From Methylophaga sp. (GTDB taxonomy: Bacteria > Pseudomonadota > Gammaproteobacteria > Nitrosococcales > Methylophagaceae): 50,601 nt of DNA. Where the stretch lies: positions 1 through 50,601 of the forward strand of contig JASBUF010000068.1 of assembly GCA_030148085.1 (NCBI GenBank), given 5' to 3'. The translations under genes and the position numbers were made by a program. This document shows, in pieces, positions 26,106 through 38,313 of the stretch. Position 1 is the first letter of the stretch; every line of letters starts with the position of its first letter. The notes under the pieces are model-generated. The model had not been told where the DNA came from. It did no database searches and worked only from the letters and a program-made list of their open reading frames with translations.

Positions 26106-26664
26106 TAGCTACTTTGCCAATCCACTGATCTTTATTATCGATACCATATTTTTTCTCTACATGATTGTCGTGGCCTTGCGACTGGTCATGCAGTGGGCTG
26201 GCTGGGAGTATCACAACCCGCTGGTACAGTTCATTATCAAAGCCACCCAAGTACCGGTGAAATTTCTACGTCAGTACCTGCCTGCCATGGGCAAATGGGA
26301 TACCGCCACCATTGTCCTGCTCTTGACTGTCACTCTTATCAAAATGCTGATTATTGGTCTGATTGCCGGCATGCTACCTTCTGGCCTGATGTGGATACGA
26401 CTATTAGTAGCAGAGCTGTTCTTGCTGTTTATCGGCATGTTCACCGTCAGTATTATTCTTGAAGTTATCCTCAGCTGGGTCGCAGCCGCGGGTAGCTATA
26501 ATCCGGTCATGCCACTGGTGCAACGAATGAATGCACCGTTGTTGCGCCCTGTCAGGCAGATGCTTCCCCCTTTGGGCGGCATCGATCTGTCGCCACTGTT
26601 TGTCATTATGGGCTTACAGGTCCTGAAGATGCTGGTGATGCCTCTGCTAACCGGTCAAGTTTAG
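26098..26664 (+). CDS. yggT: YggT family integral membrane protein
   Basis: The 188-residue protein has two copies of the YGGT domain. Each has a pair of hydrophobic helices and an N-P-x-V/L motif (HNPLVQFIIKATQVPVKFLRQYLPAMG in the first, YNPVMPLVQRMNAPLLRPVRQMLPPLGGIDLSP in the second). The family has been linked to cell envelope or osmotic functions, but the precise role is unclear. I start at the ATG overlapping the end of proC by 8 nt; an earlier in-frame start lies inside proC. Confidence 0.9.
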   Translation: MVNSYFANPLIFIIDTIFFLYMIVVALRLVMQWAGWEYHNPLVQFIIKATQVPVKFLRQYLPAMGKWDTATIVLLLTVTLIKMLIIGLIAGMLPSGLMWIRLLVAELFLLFIGMFTVSIILEVILSWVAAAGSYNPVMPLVQRMNAPLLRPVRQMLPPLGGIDLSPLFVIMGLQVLKMLVMPLLTGQV

Positions 26665-26676
26665 CTTGCTGACATT

Positions 26677-26715
26677 GCGTTAAACCCGCTGTCTGATTAG
26701 ACTTAACGCTTTTTT
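26677..26715 (+). terminator. Hairpin with T-run between yggT and metX
   Basis: GCGTTAA (26677-26683) pairs with TTAACGC (26703-26709), with an inner GTCT-GATT-AGAC stem (26691-26702) stacked directly on the 3' arm and a 7-nt bulge on the 5' side. Six T residues follow. It is most simply the terminator of yggS-proC-yggT, but being only 17 nt before metX it could also attenuate read-through into the methionine operon. Confidence 0.7.
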
Positions 26716-26732
26716 ATAGGGATCAGTCATTT

Positions 26733-27881
26733 ATGCCGGATTCAATACCAGCCGACTCCGTTGGTCTGGTAAGCCCGACCACCTACCATATCGACACGCC
26801 GCTGCAGCTGGACTGCGGACGGACGCTGTCGAGTTACGATTTGATTGTCGAAACCTATGGTGAACTCAATGCGGACAAAAGCAATGCCGTGTTGATTTGT
26901 CATGCCCTGTCCGGCGATCACCATGCAGCTGGCTATCACTCGATGGATGAGCGCAAACCCGGTTGGTGGGACACGGCGATTGGTCCCGGCAAAGCGATTG
27001 ATACCAACCGCTTTTTTGTGGTCTGCCTGAACAATTTAGGGGGCTGCAAAGGCTCGACCGGTCCGATGACGATTAATCCGGACACAGGCAAAGCCTATGG
27101 TCCGGACTTCCCGATTGTGACGGTGGAAGACTGGGTACGCAGTCAGGCGGCACTGGCTGATAAACTCGGCATTGCGCAGTGGGCGGCCGTCGTTGGGGGC
27201 AGTCTGGGTGGTATGCAGGCCCTGCAGTGGGCGATCAGCCTGCCACACCGTTTGCGTCACACCATCATCATCGCTGCCGCACCGAAACTGTCCGCACAGA
27301 ATATTGCTTTTAACGAAGTGGCGCGTACTGCGATCAAATCGGATCCGGACTTTCATGATGGCCACTACATGGCGCATAACACGCTGCCCAAGCAGGGTCT
27401 TGGACTGGCACGTATGCTTGGCCATATCACCTACCTATCCGATGAAGCCATGGGTGAGAAATTCGGCCGTGAACTGCGCAGCGGTGCCATCCAGTATGGC
27501 TATGATGTCGAATTCCAGATTGAAAGCTATCTTCGCTACCAGAGCACCAGCTTTGTCGGCCGCTTTGATGCCAATACCTACCTACTGATGACCAAGGCTC
27601 TGGATTATTTTGATCCGGCCAAGAAGTTCAACGACGATCTCAACCAGACCATGGCGCAGATTGAGGCGAAATCACTCGTGGTATCGTTTACCAGCGACTG
27701 GCGTTTCTCACCAATGCGCTCACGCGAAATCGTCAATGCCATGCTGGCGGCTGGCAAATCTGTCACTTATGCTGAAGTGGAAGCTCACCAAGGCCATGAT
27801 GCCTTCCTGATGCCGATCCCTCGATATCTCGAAATATTCGCCAGCTACATGAATCAGGTGGCTGGGGAGATCAAGGCATGA
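26733..27881 (+). CDS. metX: Homoserine O-acyltransferase MetX
   Basis: The 382-residue alpha/beta hydrolase activates homoserine in methionine synthesis. Landmarks are [23 protein letters not shown], the nucleophile elbow [12 protein letters not shown] (Ser about 157), Asp in [10 protein letters not shown] (about 321) and His in AHQGHDAFL (about 354). Annotation as acetyltransferase is traditional. Many proteobacterial MetX proteins encoded with metW use succinyl-CoA instead, so the acyl donor is left open. It overlaps metW by 4 nt (ATGA). Confidence 0.95.
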   Translation: MPDSIPADSVGLVSPTTYHIDTPLQLDCGRTLSSYDLIVETYGELNADKSNAVLICHALSGDHHAAGYHSMDERKPGWWDTAIGPGKAIDTNRFFVVCLNNLGGCKGSTGPMTINPDTGKAYGPDFPIVTVEDWVRSQAALADKLGIAQWAAVVGGSLGGMQALQWAISLPHRLRHTIIIAAAPKLSAQNIAFNEVARTAIKSDPDFHDGHYMAHNTLPKQGLGLARMLGHITYLSDEAMGEKFGRELRSGAIQYGYDVEFQIESYLRYQSTSFVGRFDANTYLLMTKALDYFDPAKKFNDDLNQTMAQIEAKSLVVSFTSDWRFSPMRSREIVNAMLAAGKSVTYAEVEAHQGHDAFLMPIPRYLEIFASYMNQVAGEIKA

Positions 27882-28483
27882 AGCTACGTATAGATCAGCA
27901 AATCATCAGCGACTGGATCCCCGATGGTGCCCGTGTGCTTGATCTGGGTTGCGGTAATGGTGCCCTGCTCAATCACCTGCAACAGCGTGGTGTCACTGGT
28001 TATGGTCTGGAAATCGATAATAGCCGCTTTGCTGAATGTATTGAGGCAGGCGTTAATGTGATTCAGTCGGATCTGGATGAAGGTTTAAGCCAATTTGCCG
28101 ATCAGAGCTTTGACTATGTGATCCTGTCACAAACCCTGCAGGCGATTAAACGTCCGGATTTTCTGTTACGGGAAATTGCCCGTGTTGGTAAGAAAGGCAT
28201 TATCGGTTTCCCCAATTTCGGCTATTGGCAGTGTCGTGTGCAACTGGCATTAGGTGGACGCATGCCGGTATCGAAAACACTACCAAATGCCTGGTATGAA
28301 ACCCCTAATATCCACCTGTGCACGATTCAAGACTTTGAGCGCCTTTGTGCCGACCATCGTTTGACCGTGCTTAACCACAGCATTGTTAACCACGAACATA
28401 AAGACTCTCTTGGTATACGACTATTGCCCAACCTGTTTGGTCAAACTGCCGTCTACCTGGTACAACAACACACAGCATCATGA
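27878..28483 (+). CDS. metW: Methionine biosynthesis protein MetW
   Basis: The 201-residue protein is a SAM-methyltransferase-fold protein with motif [13 protein letters not shown] and later [20 protein letters not shown] and [17 protein letters not shown], both typical of MetW. MetW is required with MetX for homoserine acylation in several proteobacteria; a methyltransferase reaction has not been established for it. The 4-nt overlaps with metX upstream and pyrE downstream imply coupled translation. Confidence 0.95.
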   Translation: MKLRIDQQIISDWIPDGARVLDLGCGNGALLNHLQQRGVTGYGLEIDNSRFAECIEAGVNVIQSDLDEGLSQFADQSFDYVILSQTLQAIKRPDFLLREIARVGKKGIIGFPNFGYWQCRVQLALGGRMPVSKTLPNAWYETPNIHLCTIQDFERLCADHRLTVLNHSIVNHEHKDSLGIRLLPNLFGQTAVYLVQQHTAS

Positions 28484-29121
28484 AAGACTATCAACGCGAA
28501 TTTATTGAATTTGCCCTGCAAACCGGGGTACTGAAATTTGGCTCATTCACTCTGAAATCAGGCCGTCAAAGTCCCTATTTTTTCAACAGTGGCTTATTCA
28601 ACAGTGGTGCCAGTCTGGCGCGACTGGGACGTTTTTATTCGCAGACTATTGCAGACTCTGGTCTCGACTTTGATGTGCTGTTTGGGCCGGCCTACAAAGG
28701 CATTCCTCTAGCCTCGACCACCGTGGTCGCTCTCGCTGATCAGCATCAGCGTGATGTGCCCTATGTCTTTAACCGTAAAGAGGTCAAAGATCACGGCGAA
28801 GGTGGTCAACTGGTTGGCGCAGAACTGAAAGGCAAAGTACTGATCATCGATGATGTGATTTCGGCCGGTACATCGGTACGTGAATCCGTCGATATTATCC
28901 GTGCTGCCGGAGCTGAACCCGCCGGTGTTGTGATTGCACTGGATCGGCAGGAACGTGGTCAGGGCACACTCTCAGCCATTCAGGAAGTGCAGGCGGAGCA
29001 CAGTATTCCGGTACTTAATATTATCAGCCTGAACGATTTGCTGGGTTACCTTAAAGATAACGCTGAACTGGGCGAATTTTTACCTGCCGTACAGGCTTAT
29101 CGTGATCAATATGGGGTCTAA
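28480..29121 (+). CDS. pyrE: Orotate phosphoribosyltransferase
   Basis: PyrE makes orotidine-5'-phosphate from orotate and PRPP in pyrimidine synthesis. The 213-residue protein shows [43 protein letters not shown] and the PRPP-binding motif [17 protein letters not shown]. It overlaps metW by 4 nt. Its stop overlaps that of the convergent TSUP gene by 4 nt. The pairing with methionine genes is a local operon arrangement with no obvious pathway logic. Confidence 0.97.
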   Translation: MKDYQREFIEFALQTGVLKFGSFTLKSGRQSPYFFNSGLFNSGASLARLGRFYSQTIADSGLDFDVLFGPAYKGIPLASTTVVALADQHQRDVPYVFNRKEVKDHGEGGQLVGAELKGKVLIIDDVISAGTSVRESVDIIRAAGAEPAGVVIALDRQERGQGTLSAIQEVQAEHSIPVLNIISLNDLLGYLKDNAELGEFLPAVQAYRDQYGV

Positions 29122-29873
29122 CCCCAGATCAGCTTGATCGAAATCAGCAAAGTAACCAGTTCGAAGGCACGTTTTATCCAGCGGTTGCCGTGCTTGATGG
29201 CCAGATGTGAACCAAGGTAGCCGCCTAGCAGTGATCCCAGCAATAAGGCAGGTAGCCAGTCCCAGCGGATATCGCCAAGCAGGCCTAAGGTGATGGCACC
29301 AGTACCGTTCCAGAACAGACCGACCATAATCAGGGTATAGGCAACGGCGCGTTGGTAATCCATACCAAACCAGACAACCAGCCAGAGAGTAACGAACAAG
29401 CCGGTACCGGACGTCAAAGAGCCGTTCAGGAAGCCGAGGAAGAACAGCATCAAACCACCCAGTACGAAGCCCCGCCGATCCCGGTGGGCTGGCAAATAGT
29501 ACTGCCCCAGTTCTTTTTTCAGCATGGAATAAATGCCGAGGCCACCGGTTAACAGCCCCAGCGCGATTTCCGCTGCGCGATCCGGCACCAAGAGAATCAG
29601 ACTACCACCGAGCACCACACCAGGCAGGCCCATCAACAGCAGCAATACAACAAACTGACGCTCGAGCTTACTCGTACGCCAGTATCGCAGCACAGCGCCT
29701 AGTCCTAGCGCTACACTGGCTACTTTGTGTGTCGCCAGTGCCACACCAAAACTCAAGCCCAGGAAGATCAAGACAGGAAACTGGATCAATCCGGCACCGC
29801 CTCCACTGAAGGCAGAAAAGGTATTAGCTACCAAAGACACCAGAAACAGGATAAATTGCTCGGTCAGGTTCAA
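29118..29873 (-). CDS. TSUP family (TauE/SafE-like) membrane permease
   Basis: The 251-residue protein has about eight hydrophobic helices and the family's repeated patterns: [36 protein letters not shown] near the N-terminus and [17 protein letters not shown] in the second half. TSUP members export or import sulfite, sulfoacetate or other organosulfonates, and some only have a predicted function. The substrate cannot be assigned here. Sulfite is possible in a genome that also encodes a SoxC-like enzyme, but that gene is 12 kb away. Confidence 0.85.
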   Translation of the reverse strand: MNLTEQFILFLVSLVANTFSAFSGGGAGLIQFPVLIFLGLSFGVALATHKVASVALGLGAVLRYWRTSKLERQFVVLLLLMGLPGVVLGGSLILLVPDRAAEIALGLLTGGLGIYSMLKKELGQYYLPAHRDRRGFVLGGLMLFFLGFLNGSLTSGTGLFVTLWLVVWFGMDYQRAVAYTLIMVGLFWNGTGAITLGLLGDIRWDWLPALLLGSLLGGYLGSHLAIKHGNRWIKRAFELVTLLISIKLIWG

Positions 29874-29895
29874 CTTTCTGCGGACTCACATTAGA

Positions 29896-30579
29896 ATGAA
29901 GGCCATGATAATACGAAAAATCCCCTCTTTCGGCACGGCTTTACTGTTGCTGTTTGCTTTCACATCGACGGTTCAGGCGGCTAAGCTCTATCGTTTTCCC
30001 AATGAGGAAGGGATACCGACCCTCAGTCGCACTCTGCCACCGGAAGCGGCACAAAAGGGCTATGACATTCTCGATGATAAAACCATGCGGCTGATTGAAC
30101 ACGTCCCAGCTGCCTTGTCAGCAGAGGAGATAGCCGACTTAGAAGCGAAAGAAGCAGAAGATGCCGAGCGTCAGCGTCAGGCTGATATCGCTGCGAAAGA
30201 AGCCGAAAAGCAACGCGAGAGACAGGCGCGTTATGATCGCACTCTTTTGGTTACGTATTCAGACGAGGCGGCACTGCTCGAAGCAAGGGATAGAGACATC
30301 GGCTACCGCAAGGAGCAGATTGACCTGCTCTCTGCCAAACTACCTCAGCTGCACGAGTCACTAGAAACAGTGCAGAAGGACGCCGCCGAGCGTGAGTTAA
30401 GCGGTGGGGAAGTCACATCCAATATGCAGAAGCGCCTGAATGCCGCTCAAGAAGAAATCGCTGTTCGTGAACAGGCCATCAAGATCTATCAGGCGGAAAT
30501 TGAAGAACTGAACACCAAGTACGATTTCGACTTGGAAAGATTCCGAATCTTACGCGGCAACTCCGCGAGCCACCACTAA
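29896..30579 (+). CDS. Secreted DUF4124-like protein with coiled coil
   Basis: The 227-residue protein starts [28 protein letters not shown], a signal peptide. A short DUF4124-like module follows ([31 protein letters not shown]). The rest is charged, helical and rich in Glu, Ala, Lys and Arg (about residues 75-220), predicted to be coiled coil. Such proteins occur widely in gammaproteobacteria without a known function. The frame is open further upstream, antisense to the TSUP gene, and I trim it. It is convergent with hisC with a 4-nt overlap of the two stop regions. Confidence 0.72.
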   Translation: MKAMIIRKIPSFGTALLLLFAFTSTVQAAKLYRFPNEEGIPTLSRTLPPEAAQKGYDILDDKTMRLIEHVPAALSAEEIADLEAKEAEDAERQRQADIAAKEAEKQRERQARYDRTLLVTYSDEAALLEARDRDIGYRKEQIDLLSAKLPQLHESLETVQKDAAERELSGGEVTSNMQKRLNAAQEEIAVREQAIKIYQAEIEELNTKYDFDLERFRILRGNSASHH

Positions 30580-31631
30580 ACCAGCGTATCGAGTACCGAT
30601 AACAGGTGCTGGTTTTCTGATGGTGTACCAATCGTAATGCGCAGGAACTGATCAATCCGGCGCTTAGTAAAGTGACGAACGATCACCCCTTCTTTACGCA
30701 GTCCAGCAGCGAGTTCAGCCGCATTATAGTCAGGGTGACGGGCAAACACAAAGTTAGCTGCTGACGGCAGTACCTCAAAGCCAAGTTCCTGCAATCCGGT
30801 CACCACCTTATTGCGGCTCTCAATGACTTTATCGCAAGTCTGACGAAAATAGGCTCTGTCCTTCATCGCAGCCACACCGGCGGCTTCTGCGAGTCTATCC
30901 AGCGGATAAGAATTAAAACTGTCTTTGACCCTGACCAGCGCCTCGATCAAGTCCGGATGTCCCACGGCAAAACCCACTCGCATACCCGCCAGCGAGCGGG
31001 ATTTTGACAGCGTTTGTGTGACCAGCAGGTTGGGGTAACGCTGGGTCAATGGAATTGCGGTTTCACCACCAAAATCGATATAGGCTTCATCAATGACCAC
31101 GACAGAGTCGGTATTGTTTTTTACTAGCCGCTCAATCTCATCCAAGGCCAACAAACACCCCGTTGGCGCATTCGGATTCGGAAAAATAATACCGCCGTTA
31201 TCACGCAGATAATCATCCACATTAATCTGAAAATCTGGCGTCAGCGGCACTGTCTGATAATCGATTTTGTACAGTTGACAATACACCGGATAGAAGCTGT
31301 AGGTTATGTCTGGAAACAGCAGCGGTGGCGCATGCTGGAACAAGGCATGAAAAATATGACCCAGAACTTCGTCCGAGCCATTACCGACAAACACATTCGC
31401 CGTGTTGACCTTGTGATAGTCAGCGATCGCCTGCTTCAGTTCATGTGAGGCCGGGTCCGGGTATAGGCGAAGACGATCACAGTTTTCCTGCTGAATCGCT
31501 TCCAATACCCTTGGCGATGGACCATAGGGATTTTCATTGGTGTTGAGCTTAACCAGGTTCGCCAGCTTAGGCTGCTCGCCCGGTACATACGGCTCCAAGT
31601 TGTGGACAAAGGCGCTCCAGTAGCGACTCAT
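30576..31631 (-). CDS. hisC: Histidinol-phosphate aminotransferase
   Basis: This PLP enzyme converts imidazole-acetol phosphate to histidinol phosphate. The 351-residue class II aminotransferase shows [43 protein letters not shown] and the PLP lysine in [18 protein letters not shown], with the Arg in [12 protein letters not shown]. It follows hisD with a 2-nt gap and is the last gene of the minus-strand mla-murA-his run. Confidence 0.96.
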   Translation of the reverse strand: MSRYWSAFVHNLEPYVPGEQPKLANLVKLNTNENPYGPSPRVLEAIQQENCDRLRLYPDPASHELKQAIADYHKVNTANVFVGNGSDEVLGHIFHALFQHAPPLLFPDITYSFYPVYCQLYKIDYQTVPLTPDFQINVDDYLRDNGGIIFPNPNAPTGCLLALDEIERLVKNNTDSVVVIDEAYIDFGGETAIPLTQRYPNLLVTQTLSKSRSLAGMRVGFAVGHPDLIEALVRVKDSFNSYPLDRLAEAAGVAAMKDRAYFRQTCDKVIESRNKVVTGLQELGFEVLPSAANFVFARHPDYNAAELAAGLRKEGVIVRHFTKRRIDQFLRITIGTPSENQHLLSVLDTLV

Positions 31632-31633
31632 TG

Positions 31634-32927
31634 TTAATCCTTCAGACGATATTCAGCACTACGCGCATGCGCTGTCAGGCTTTCACCACGCGCCAGAACG
31701 GAAGCCACTTTACCCAGCGTCTGAGCACCTTGTTCAGAAACCTGAATCAGGCTGGAACGCTTCTGGAAATCATAGACACCCAAAGGTGAACTGAAACGGG
31801 CAGTACGCGAGGTTGGCAACACATGATTAGGGCCTGCACAGTAGTCACCCAGGGCTTCTGGTGTGTAGCGTCCAAGGAAGATTGCACCGGCATGGCGGAT
31901 TTTCTTCGCCATTTCCATCGGTTCATCCACAGACAGTTCCAAATGCTCTGCTGCAATGAAGTTAGCCACTTCAACGGCTTTATCCATGTCTTCTACATGA
32001 ATCAACGCAGCGCGGTCGGCGAGTGACGTGGTGATAATGTCCTTACGTTCCATTGTGGGCAGCAGGCGCTCAATGGATTCTTTTACTTTTACCAGGAAAT
32101 CGGCATCAGGCGAAATCAGAATAGACTGGGCATCTTCATCATGTTCGGCTTGTGAGAACAGATCCATCGCGATCCAGTCTGGATCGGTTTTGCCATCACA
32201 GATAACCAGAATCTCTGAAGGACCAGCAATCATATCAATACCAACCGTACCGTAAACCATCCCCTTGGCGGTGGCAACGAAGATATTGCCCGGACCAACA
32301 ATCTTATCGACCTGTGGAATGGTTTCTGTACCGTAAGCCAGCGCAGCGACTGCCTGTGCACCACCAATGGCGAAGATACGATCTACACCGGCTACTGCTG
32401 CAGCGGCCAAGACCAGTTCATTGACGTCACCATCCGGTGTTGGCACGACCATGATTAATTCAGCCACACCGGCCACTTTGGCTGGAATCGCGTTCATCAA
32501 TACCGATGACGGATAAGCGGCTTTACCACCAGGAACATACAGACCGGCGCGATCCAATGCGGTGACCTGTTGGCCCAACACTGTGCCGTCAGCCTCGGTG
32601 TAAGACCAGGAGTCCTGTTTCTGATGTTGGTGATATTGTCTGACGCGTTCTGCGGCGGCTTCCAATGCTTCACGCTGCTGTTTTGGAATCGAGTCCAACG
32701 CAGCCTGAGCACGATCCAGCGAAATTTCCAGATCGGCCATGCTTTCCGCTTTGACCCGATCGAAACGGCGGCTGTATTCCAGCACCGCGCTATCGCCTTG
32801 CTGTTTAACCGCATCCAGAATTTCTTTAACGATGCTGGTGACCTTGTCATCTGACACGCCTTCCCACGCCAACAACTTTTCCAGTTGCGGCCAGAAATCC
32901 GCTTGCGCCGCATCTAACTGTCTAATA

Positions 32928-32935
<8 letters not shown>
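31634..32935 (-). CDS. hisD: Histidinol dehydrogenase
   Basis: This zinc enzyme oxidises histidinol to histidine with two NAD+. The 433-residue protein shows [51 protein letters not shown], the metal and catalytic segments [13 protein letters not shown] and AAEHLEL, and [12 protein letters not shown]. It overlaps hisG by 8 nt. Confidence 0.97.
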
Positions 32936-34854
<1,919 letters not shown>

Positions 34855-35079
34855 TTATTTCGGCGCAGAAGTTTTGAGGCCAAGAGCATGCAACTCACCA
34901 CTGGCAAAGCGATCACCTAAGGTCGCTTTCACCATTTTGTGTTGCTCGATCAGGCTTTTGCCAGCAAACGAAGGGCTGATAACCACGGCATCAAAGTGCT
35001 GGCCATCATCGCCATTTACTTGCACACTGGCATCCGGTAAGCCCACTTCGATAAGGGCCTTAATTTCAGAAGCTTTCAT
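34855..35079 (-). CDS. ibaG: BolA family protein IbaG (YrbA-like)
   Basis: The 74-residue protein has the BolA fold signature: VQVNGDDGQHFDAVVISPSF followed by GKSLIEQHKMVKATLGDRFASGELHALGLKT. The invariant histidine in LIEQHKMV is a potential Fe-S ligand shared with monothiol glutaredoxins. IbaG has been linked to acid stress and envelope homeostasis in E. coli. The mlaB-ibaG-murA order is conserved in gammaproteobacteria. Confidence 0.93.
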   Translation of the reverse strand: MKASEIKALIEVGLPDASVQVNGDDGQHFDAVVISPSFAGKSLIEQHKMVKATLGDRFASGELHALGLKTSAPK

Positions 35080-35097
35080 ATTTATATTTCGAGTCGA

Positions 35098-35403
35098 CTA
35101 TTTAATCGGTAGGATGGCGTCCAGACCGCTAGCGTTGGCGATTGCCAGCATTTGCGCGGGGACATGATAGAAACTGATTGCCTTGTCTGACGCTTTTGCC
35201 TGACGCATCCATGCCACTAACAAGGCAAGACCGGCGCTATCCGCACGTGACACCATGGACAGATCGATATTCATCACTGTCGCATCGGCAAAACGCTTGT
35301 CCGTATCTTCTTTAACGTCGCGTGCGGTTTCCAGCGTCAACTCACCACTAACCTTATAAGTCTGACTCTCCTTGTCGAAGTGAATAGTAAACAGCTCACT
35401 CAT
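35098..35403 (-). CDS. mlaB: Phospholipid ABC transporter STAS-domain protein MlaB
   Basis: The 101-residue cytoplasmic STAS protein has the core NIDLSMVSRADSAGLALLVAWMRQA, where the Ser after Asp corresponds to the usual phosphorylatable position, and a following FYHVPAQMLAIANASGL. In the Mla system it binds the MlaF ATPase and supports complex activity. The start overlaps the end of mlaC by 4 nt (ATGA). Confidence 0.9.
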   Translation of the reverse strand: MSELFTIHFDKESQTYKVSGELTLETARDVKEDTDKRFADATVMNIDLSMVSRADSAGLALLVAWMRQAKASDKAISFYHVPAQMLAIANASGLDAILPIK

Positions 35404-36041
35404 GCTTTTACTTTCGCGTTGCGTTCAGCAAGATTGTTGATCAGCTGTTCCATACCGCCGTTACGGATTTCATTCGCGAAACTGGAACGATAGTTGGTCA
35501 CCAAGCTGATACCGTCAATTTTGACATCGTAGACTTTCCACGCATCATCCTTGTTCTGATACAACGATAAAGCCATAGGGATAGATGGGCCCGCAGGTTG
35601 AAGAACTTCCATCGGTACATTGACACGTTTACGGCTCAAGTCATCACGAAACGGCAGAAAATGGATTTCTTCGTCGGTGTACTCCAGCATGGCAGTGGCA
35701 TAGGTACGAATCAGCAATAAACGGAACTCTTCGATAAAGCGAACCCGCTGCTCATCATTGGCGACACGCCAGTTTTTACCCAAGGCCAGTTTCGACATTT
35801 TCTCAAAGTCGAAATGTGGCATCAGAATAGACTCAACCAGATCGTAGATTTTATCCGGGTTGGTTTCCAGCTCAGCTTCGTTATCTTTCAGCGCTTTGAG
35901 CATATCATCAGAAGCCTGCTTTACCAGTGCCTGAGGTTCAGGCATGGCTTCTTCTGCAACAACATTGGCCGAATTAAACGCCAGCACAAGTACAGCCAGT
36001 AGGCCGACTGGCATTAGGATTTTATTCAGCATGGTCATCAT
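35400..36041 (-). CDS. mlaC: Periplasmic phospholipid-binding protein MlaC
   Basis: The 213-residue protein begins MMTMLNKILMPVGLLAVLVLAFNSANVVA, a signal peptide; the second or third Met could also be the start. The MlaC/Ttg2D domain shows VESILMPHFDFEKMSKLALGKNW, FRLLLIRTYATAMLEY and a C-terminal VKIDGISLVTNYRSSFANEI. MlaC shuttles phospholipid across the periplasm between the outer-membrane MlaA and the inner-membrane MlaFEDB complex. mlaA is not in this window. It overlaps mlaD by 4 nt. Confidence 0.94.
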   Translation of the reverse strand: MMTMLNKILMPVGLLAVLVLAFNSANVVAEEAMPEPQALVKQASDDMLKALKDNEAELETNPDKIYDLVESILMPHFDFEKMSKLALGKNWRVANDEQRVRFIEEFRLLLIRTYATAMLEYTDEEIHFLPFRDDLSRKRVNVPMEVLQPAGPSIPMALSLYQNKDDAWKVYDVKIDGISLVTNYRSSFANEIRNGGMEQLINNLAERNAKVKA

Positions 36042-36505
36042 TCATCACCTTCCGCTTTGCTATAGAGGAACTGTCCGATTACTTGCTCAAGCACCAGTGC
36101 AGGCTGCGTTAAGTCTATGACATCCCCATCCTGTAAAAATTCTTCTTCAGCACCGGCGACCAAACCGATATATTGCTCACCGAGCAGACCCGCCGTATAG
36201 ATACTCGCAGACGTATCCAGTGGAATGGTATCGAACTGAGAATACATGTTGATGGAAACCTTGGCATTGTAGGTCACGGGATCGAGACTGATGTCAGCCA
36301 CCCGACCTACACGTACCCCAGCCATGGTCACCGGTGCACGTACTTTCAGACCGCCGATATTCTCAAATTCCGCAGTGACCTGGTAACCGGCCTCATCGGT
36401 GAAATCACCCAGGTTGCTGACTTTCATGGCAAGCATGAACAGGGCAGCAAGACCCGCAGCGACAAACAATCCGACAATAATTTCGGTACTCTTATTCTGC
36501 ATCAT
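36038..36505 (-). CDS. mlaD: MCE-domain phospholipid transport protein MlaD
   Basis: The 155-residue protein has one N-terminal membrane helix (TEIIVGLFVAAGLAALFMLAM) and an MCE domain (YQVTAEFENIGGLKVRAPVTMAGVRVGRVADISLD, then TAGLLGEQYIGLV). MlaD forms a hexameric ring in the periplasm that channels lipid between MlaE and MlaC. It begins 2 nt after mlaE ends. Confidence 0.95.
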   Translation of the reverse strand: MMQNKSTEIIVGLFVAAGLAALFMLAMKVSNLGDFTDEAGYQVTAEFENIGGLKVRAPVTMAGVRVGRVADISLDPVTYNAKVSINMYSQFDTIPLDTSASIYTAGLLGEQYIGLVAGAEEEFLQDGDVIDLTQPALVLEQVIGQFLYSKAEGDE

Positions 36506-36507
36506 TT

Positions 36508-37290
36508 TTATTCATCTCCAAACATCAACGCAGTCAGCACAAAGTCCAGCCCGAGGATAGCAAACGCTGAGTGCACAACCGTGCGCGTTGTTGCTCGTCC
36601 GACGCCTTCCGATGTCGGCATGGCATCATGCCCTTCAAACAAAGCGATCCAGGTTACAACAAACCCGAACACCACACTTTTGATGACACCATTCATGATG
36701 TCATCGTAAAAATCCGTTTTTGCCTGCATCTGTGACCAGAATGCACCATCATCGACACCCAGCAGGCCATGACCGACAAGAAATGCGCCGACAATACCAA
36801 CCGCACTGAAAATCGCAGCCAGCAACGGCATGGAAATAATCCCTGCCAGAAAACGCGGCGCGATAATACGTCTGATGGGGTCAACCGCCATCATTTCCAT
36901 ACCTGACAACTGCTCGGTACTCTTCATCAGACCAACTTCAGCGGTTAAGGCGGAACCGGCTCGACCGGCAAATAGCAAGGCACTGACCACCGGCCCCAAT
37001 TCACGTACCAGAGACAGGGATACAAGCACACCCAGCGACTCTTCGGCACCAAAGTCAACCAGCGTATTATAACCCTGTAGGCCTAAAACCATGCCGACAA
37101 ACAAGCCGGACACCAGAATAATCAGTACAGACAGCACACCGACCGAGAACAACTGCTGCATCACCAGCGAAAAACGCAGGAATAGACTGGGAACACCAGC
37201 CATCATCTGCATCAGGAACAAATGCCCCCGACCCAGTCGTTCAAAAGTACCGAGGCCCCAGCGCCCCAGGCCACGAATCCAGTTAATCAT
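36508..37290 (-). CDS. mlaE: Phospholipid ABC transporter permease MlaE
   Basis: The 260-residue integral membrane permease shows MlaE family sequence: [80 protein letters not shown] and a C-terminal [12 protein letters not shown]. It forms the membrane core of the MlaFEDB complex. The start codon overlaps the mlaF stop (ATGA). Confidence 0.96.
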   Translation of the reverse strand: MINWIRGLGRWGLGTFERLGRGHLFLMQMMAGVPSLFLRFSLVMQQLFSVGVLSVLIILVSGLFVGMVLGLQGYNTLVDFGAEESLGVLVSLSLVRELGPVVSALLFAGRAGSALTAEVGLMKSTEQLSGMEMMAVDPIRRIIAPRFLAGIISMPLLAAIFSAVGIVGAFLVGHGLLGVDDGAFWSQMQAKTDFYDDIMNGVIKSVVFGFVVTWIALFEGHDAMPTSEGVGRATTRTVVHSAFAILGLDFVLTALMFGDE

Positions 37291-38090
37291 GCATTTTCCT
37301 CAGGCTGGAGTAAGTCATCGGCATAGTCAGGTCCGGCAAAGTGGAATGGAACTGGTCCATCCGGCAACCCTTGTATGAACTGCTGAACCCACTCTGAACT
37401 CGACTGTTTCAACTGCTCTGGCGAGCCTTGCTCAATGATCTTGCCACCGGATAATAAGTAGATATGGTCTGCAATTTCGGAAGTCTCGCCGACATCATGA
37501 GACACCACGATACTGGTCAATCCCATGGCATCATTGATCCGATGAATCAGGTTGACCAGCGTACCCATCGAAATGGGATCCTGACCGGTAAATGGTTCAT
37601 CGTACATAATCATCATCGGTTCCAGCGCGACTGCACGTGCTAGTGCTACTCGACGTGCCATACCTCCAGAGAGTTCACTTGGCATCAGGTTACGGGCATT
37701 ACGTAGTCCCACTGCCTGCAGCTTCATCAGAACCAAGTCACGGATCAGTGATTCAGGCAGATCGGTGTGCTCTCTTAACGGAAAAGCGACGTTGTCGTAG
37801 ACATTAATGTCAGTTAGCAAAGCACCGCTCTGGAACAGCATGCCCATACGTTTACGCAGCTCGTATAAATCGGAACGTGACAGTTTGTGAACATCCTGCC
37901 CATCGACTTCAATCGTCCCTTTTTGAGGACGAAGCTGACCGCCGATGAGCTTAAGCAAGGTCGTCTTACCGGTACCACTCGGGCCCATAATGGCTGTCAC
38001 TTTACCGCGCTCGATATCAATATTGACACCATCAAAAATGGCACGGTTACCACGATAAAAGTGCAAGTCCCTGATCTTTATCAGTGGCAC
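37287..38090 (-). CDS. mlaF: Phospholipid ABC transporter ATPase MlaF
   Basis: The 267-residue ATPase has Walker [18 protein letters not shown]-loop [21 protein letters not shown], signature [14 protein letters not shown], Walker [13 protein letters not shown] and the switch His in [10 protein letters not shown]. It is the first gene of the mlaFEDCB-ibaG-murA-hisGDC run and is divergent from the MxaD-like gene across 223 bp. It powers lipid transfer that keeps phospholipid out of the outer leaflet; the direction of transport has been debated. Confidence 0.97.
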   Translation of the reverse strand: MPLIKIRDLHFYRGNRAIFDGVNIDIERGKVTAIMGPSGTGKTTLLKLIGGQLRPQKGTIEVDGQDVHKLSRSDLYELRKRMGMLFQSGALLTDINVYDNVAFPLREHTDLPESLIRDLVLMKLQAVGLRNARNLMPSELSGGMARRVALARAVALEPMMIMYDEPFTGQDPISMGTLVNLIHRINDAMGLTSIVVSHDVGETSEIADHIYLLSGGKIIEQGSPEQLKQSSSEWVQQFIQGLPDGPVPFHFAGPDYADDLLQPEENA

Positions 38091-38141
38091 AGGTTTCTCC
38101 AGCTTCTATAAGTAAAGAATAAAGGCCGTTAATTTTGGTGA

Positions 38142-38206
38142 ATAAGCCGAAACAAGTCAAATCTGCGTATGGAAAAATAAGGGCTTATCGGCTAGAGTGT
38201 GCACTC
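38142..38206. repeat. Inverted repeats in the mlaF/mxaD-like divergent region
   Basis: Two dyads are visible. ATAAGCC (38142-38148) and GGCTTAT (38182-38188) are perfect 7-bp arms 33 nt apart. GAGTG-TG-CACTC (38195-38206) is a compact palindrome with a two-base centre. They lie between the two divergent starts and could be regulator sites. Confidence 0.35.
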
Positions 38207-38244
38207 CAGTTTCTGGTCAAAGGGAATAATTCACATTGGCATCT

Positions 38245-38278
38245 GTTCAGATTCCGTTCAGACTCGCTGTGCTAATGT
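38245..38278 (+). promoter_or_regulatory. Tandem GTTCAGA repeats and -10 box before the MxaD-like gene
   Basis: GTTCAGA occurs at 38245-38251 and 38256-38262, an exact direct repeat with an 11-bp period. Ten bases downstream is a -10-like TAATGT (38273-38278), and no good -35 is present, because the repeat occupies that position. This resembles activator sites of OmpR/PhoB-type response regulators. A ribosome site GGAGAG precedes the ATG at 38314. Confidence 0.5.
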
Positions 38279-38313
38279 CCCTTACGCAATTCTAAAAAAA
38301 TCGGAGAGATACA

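Noticed and set aside
26665-26732. SAM riboswitch upstream of metX
   Set aside because: The gap is only 68 nt and is explained by a terminator-type hairpin; no riboswitch core could fit.
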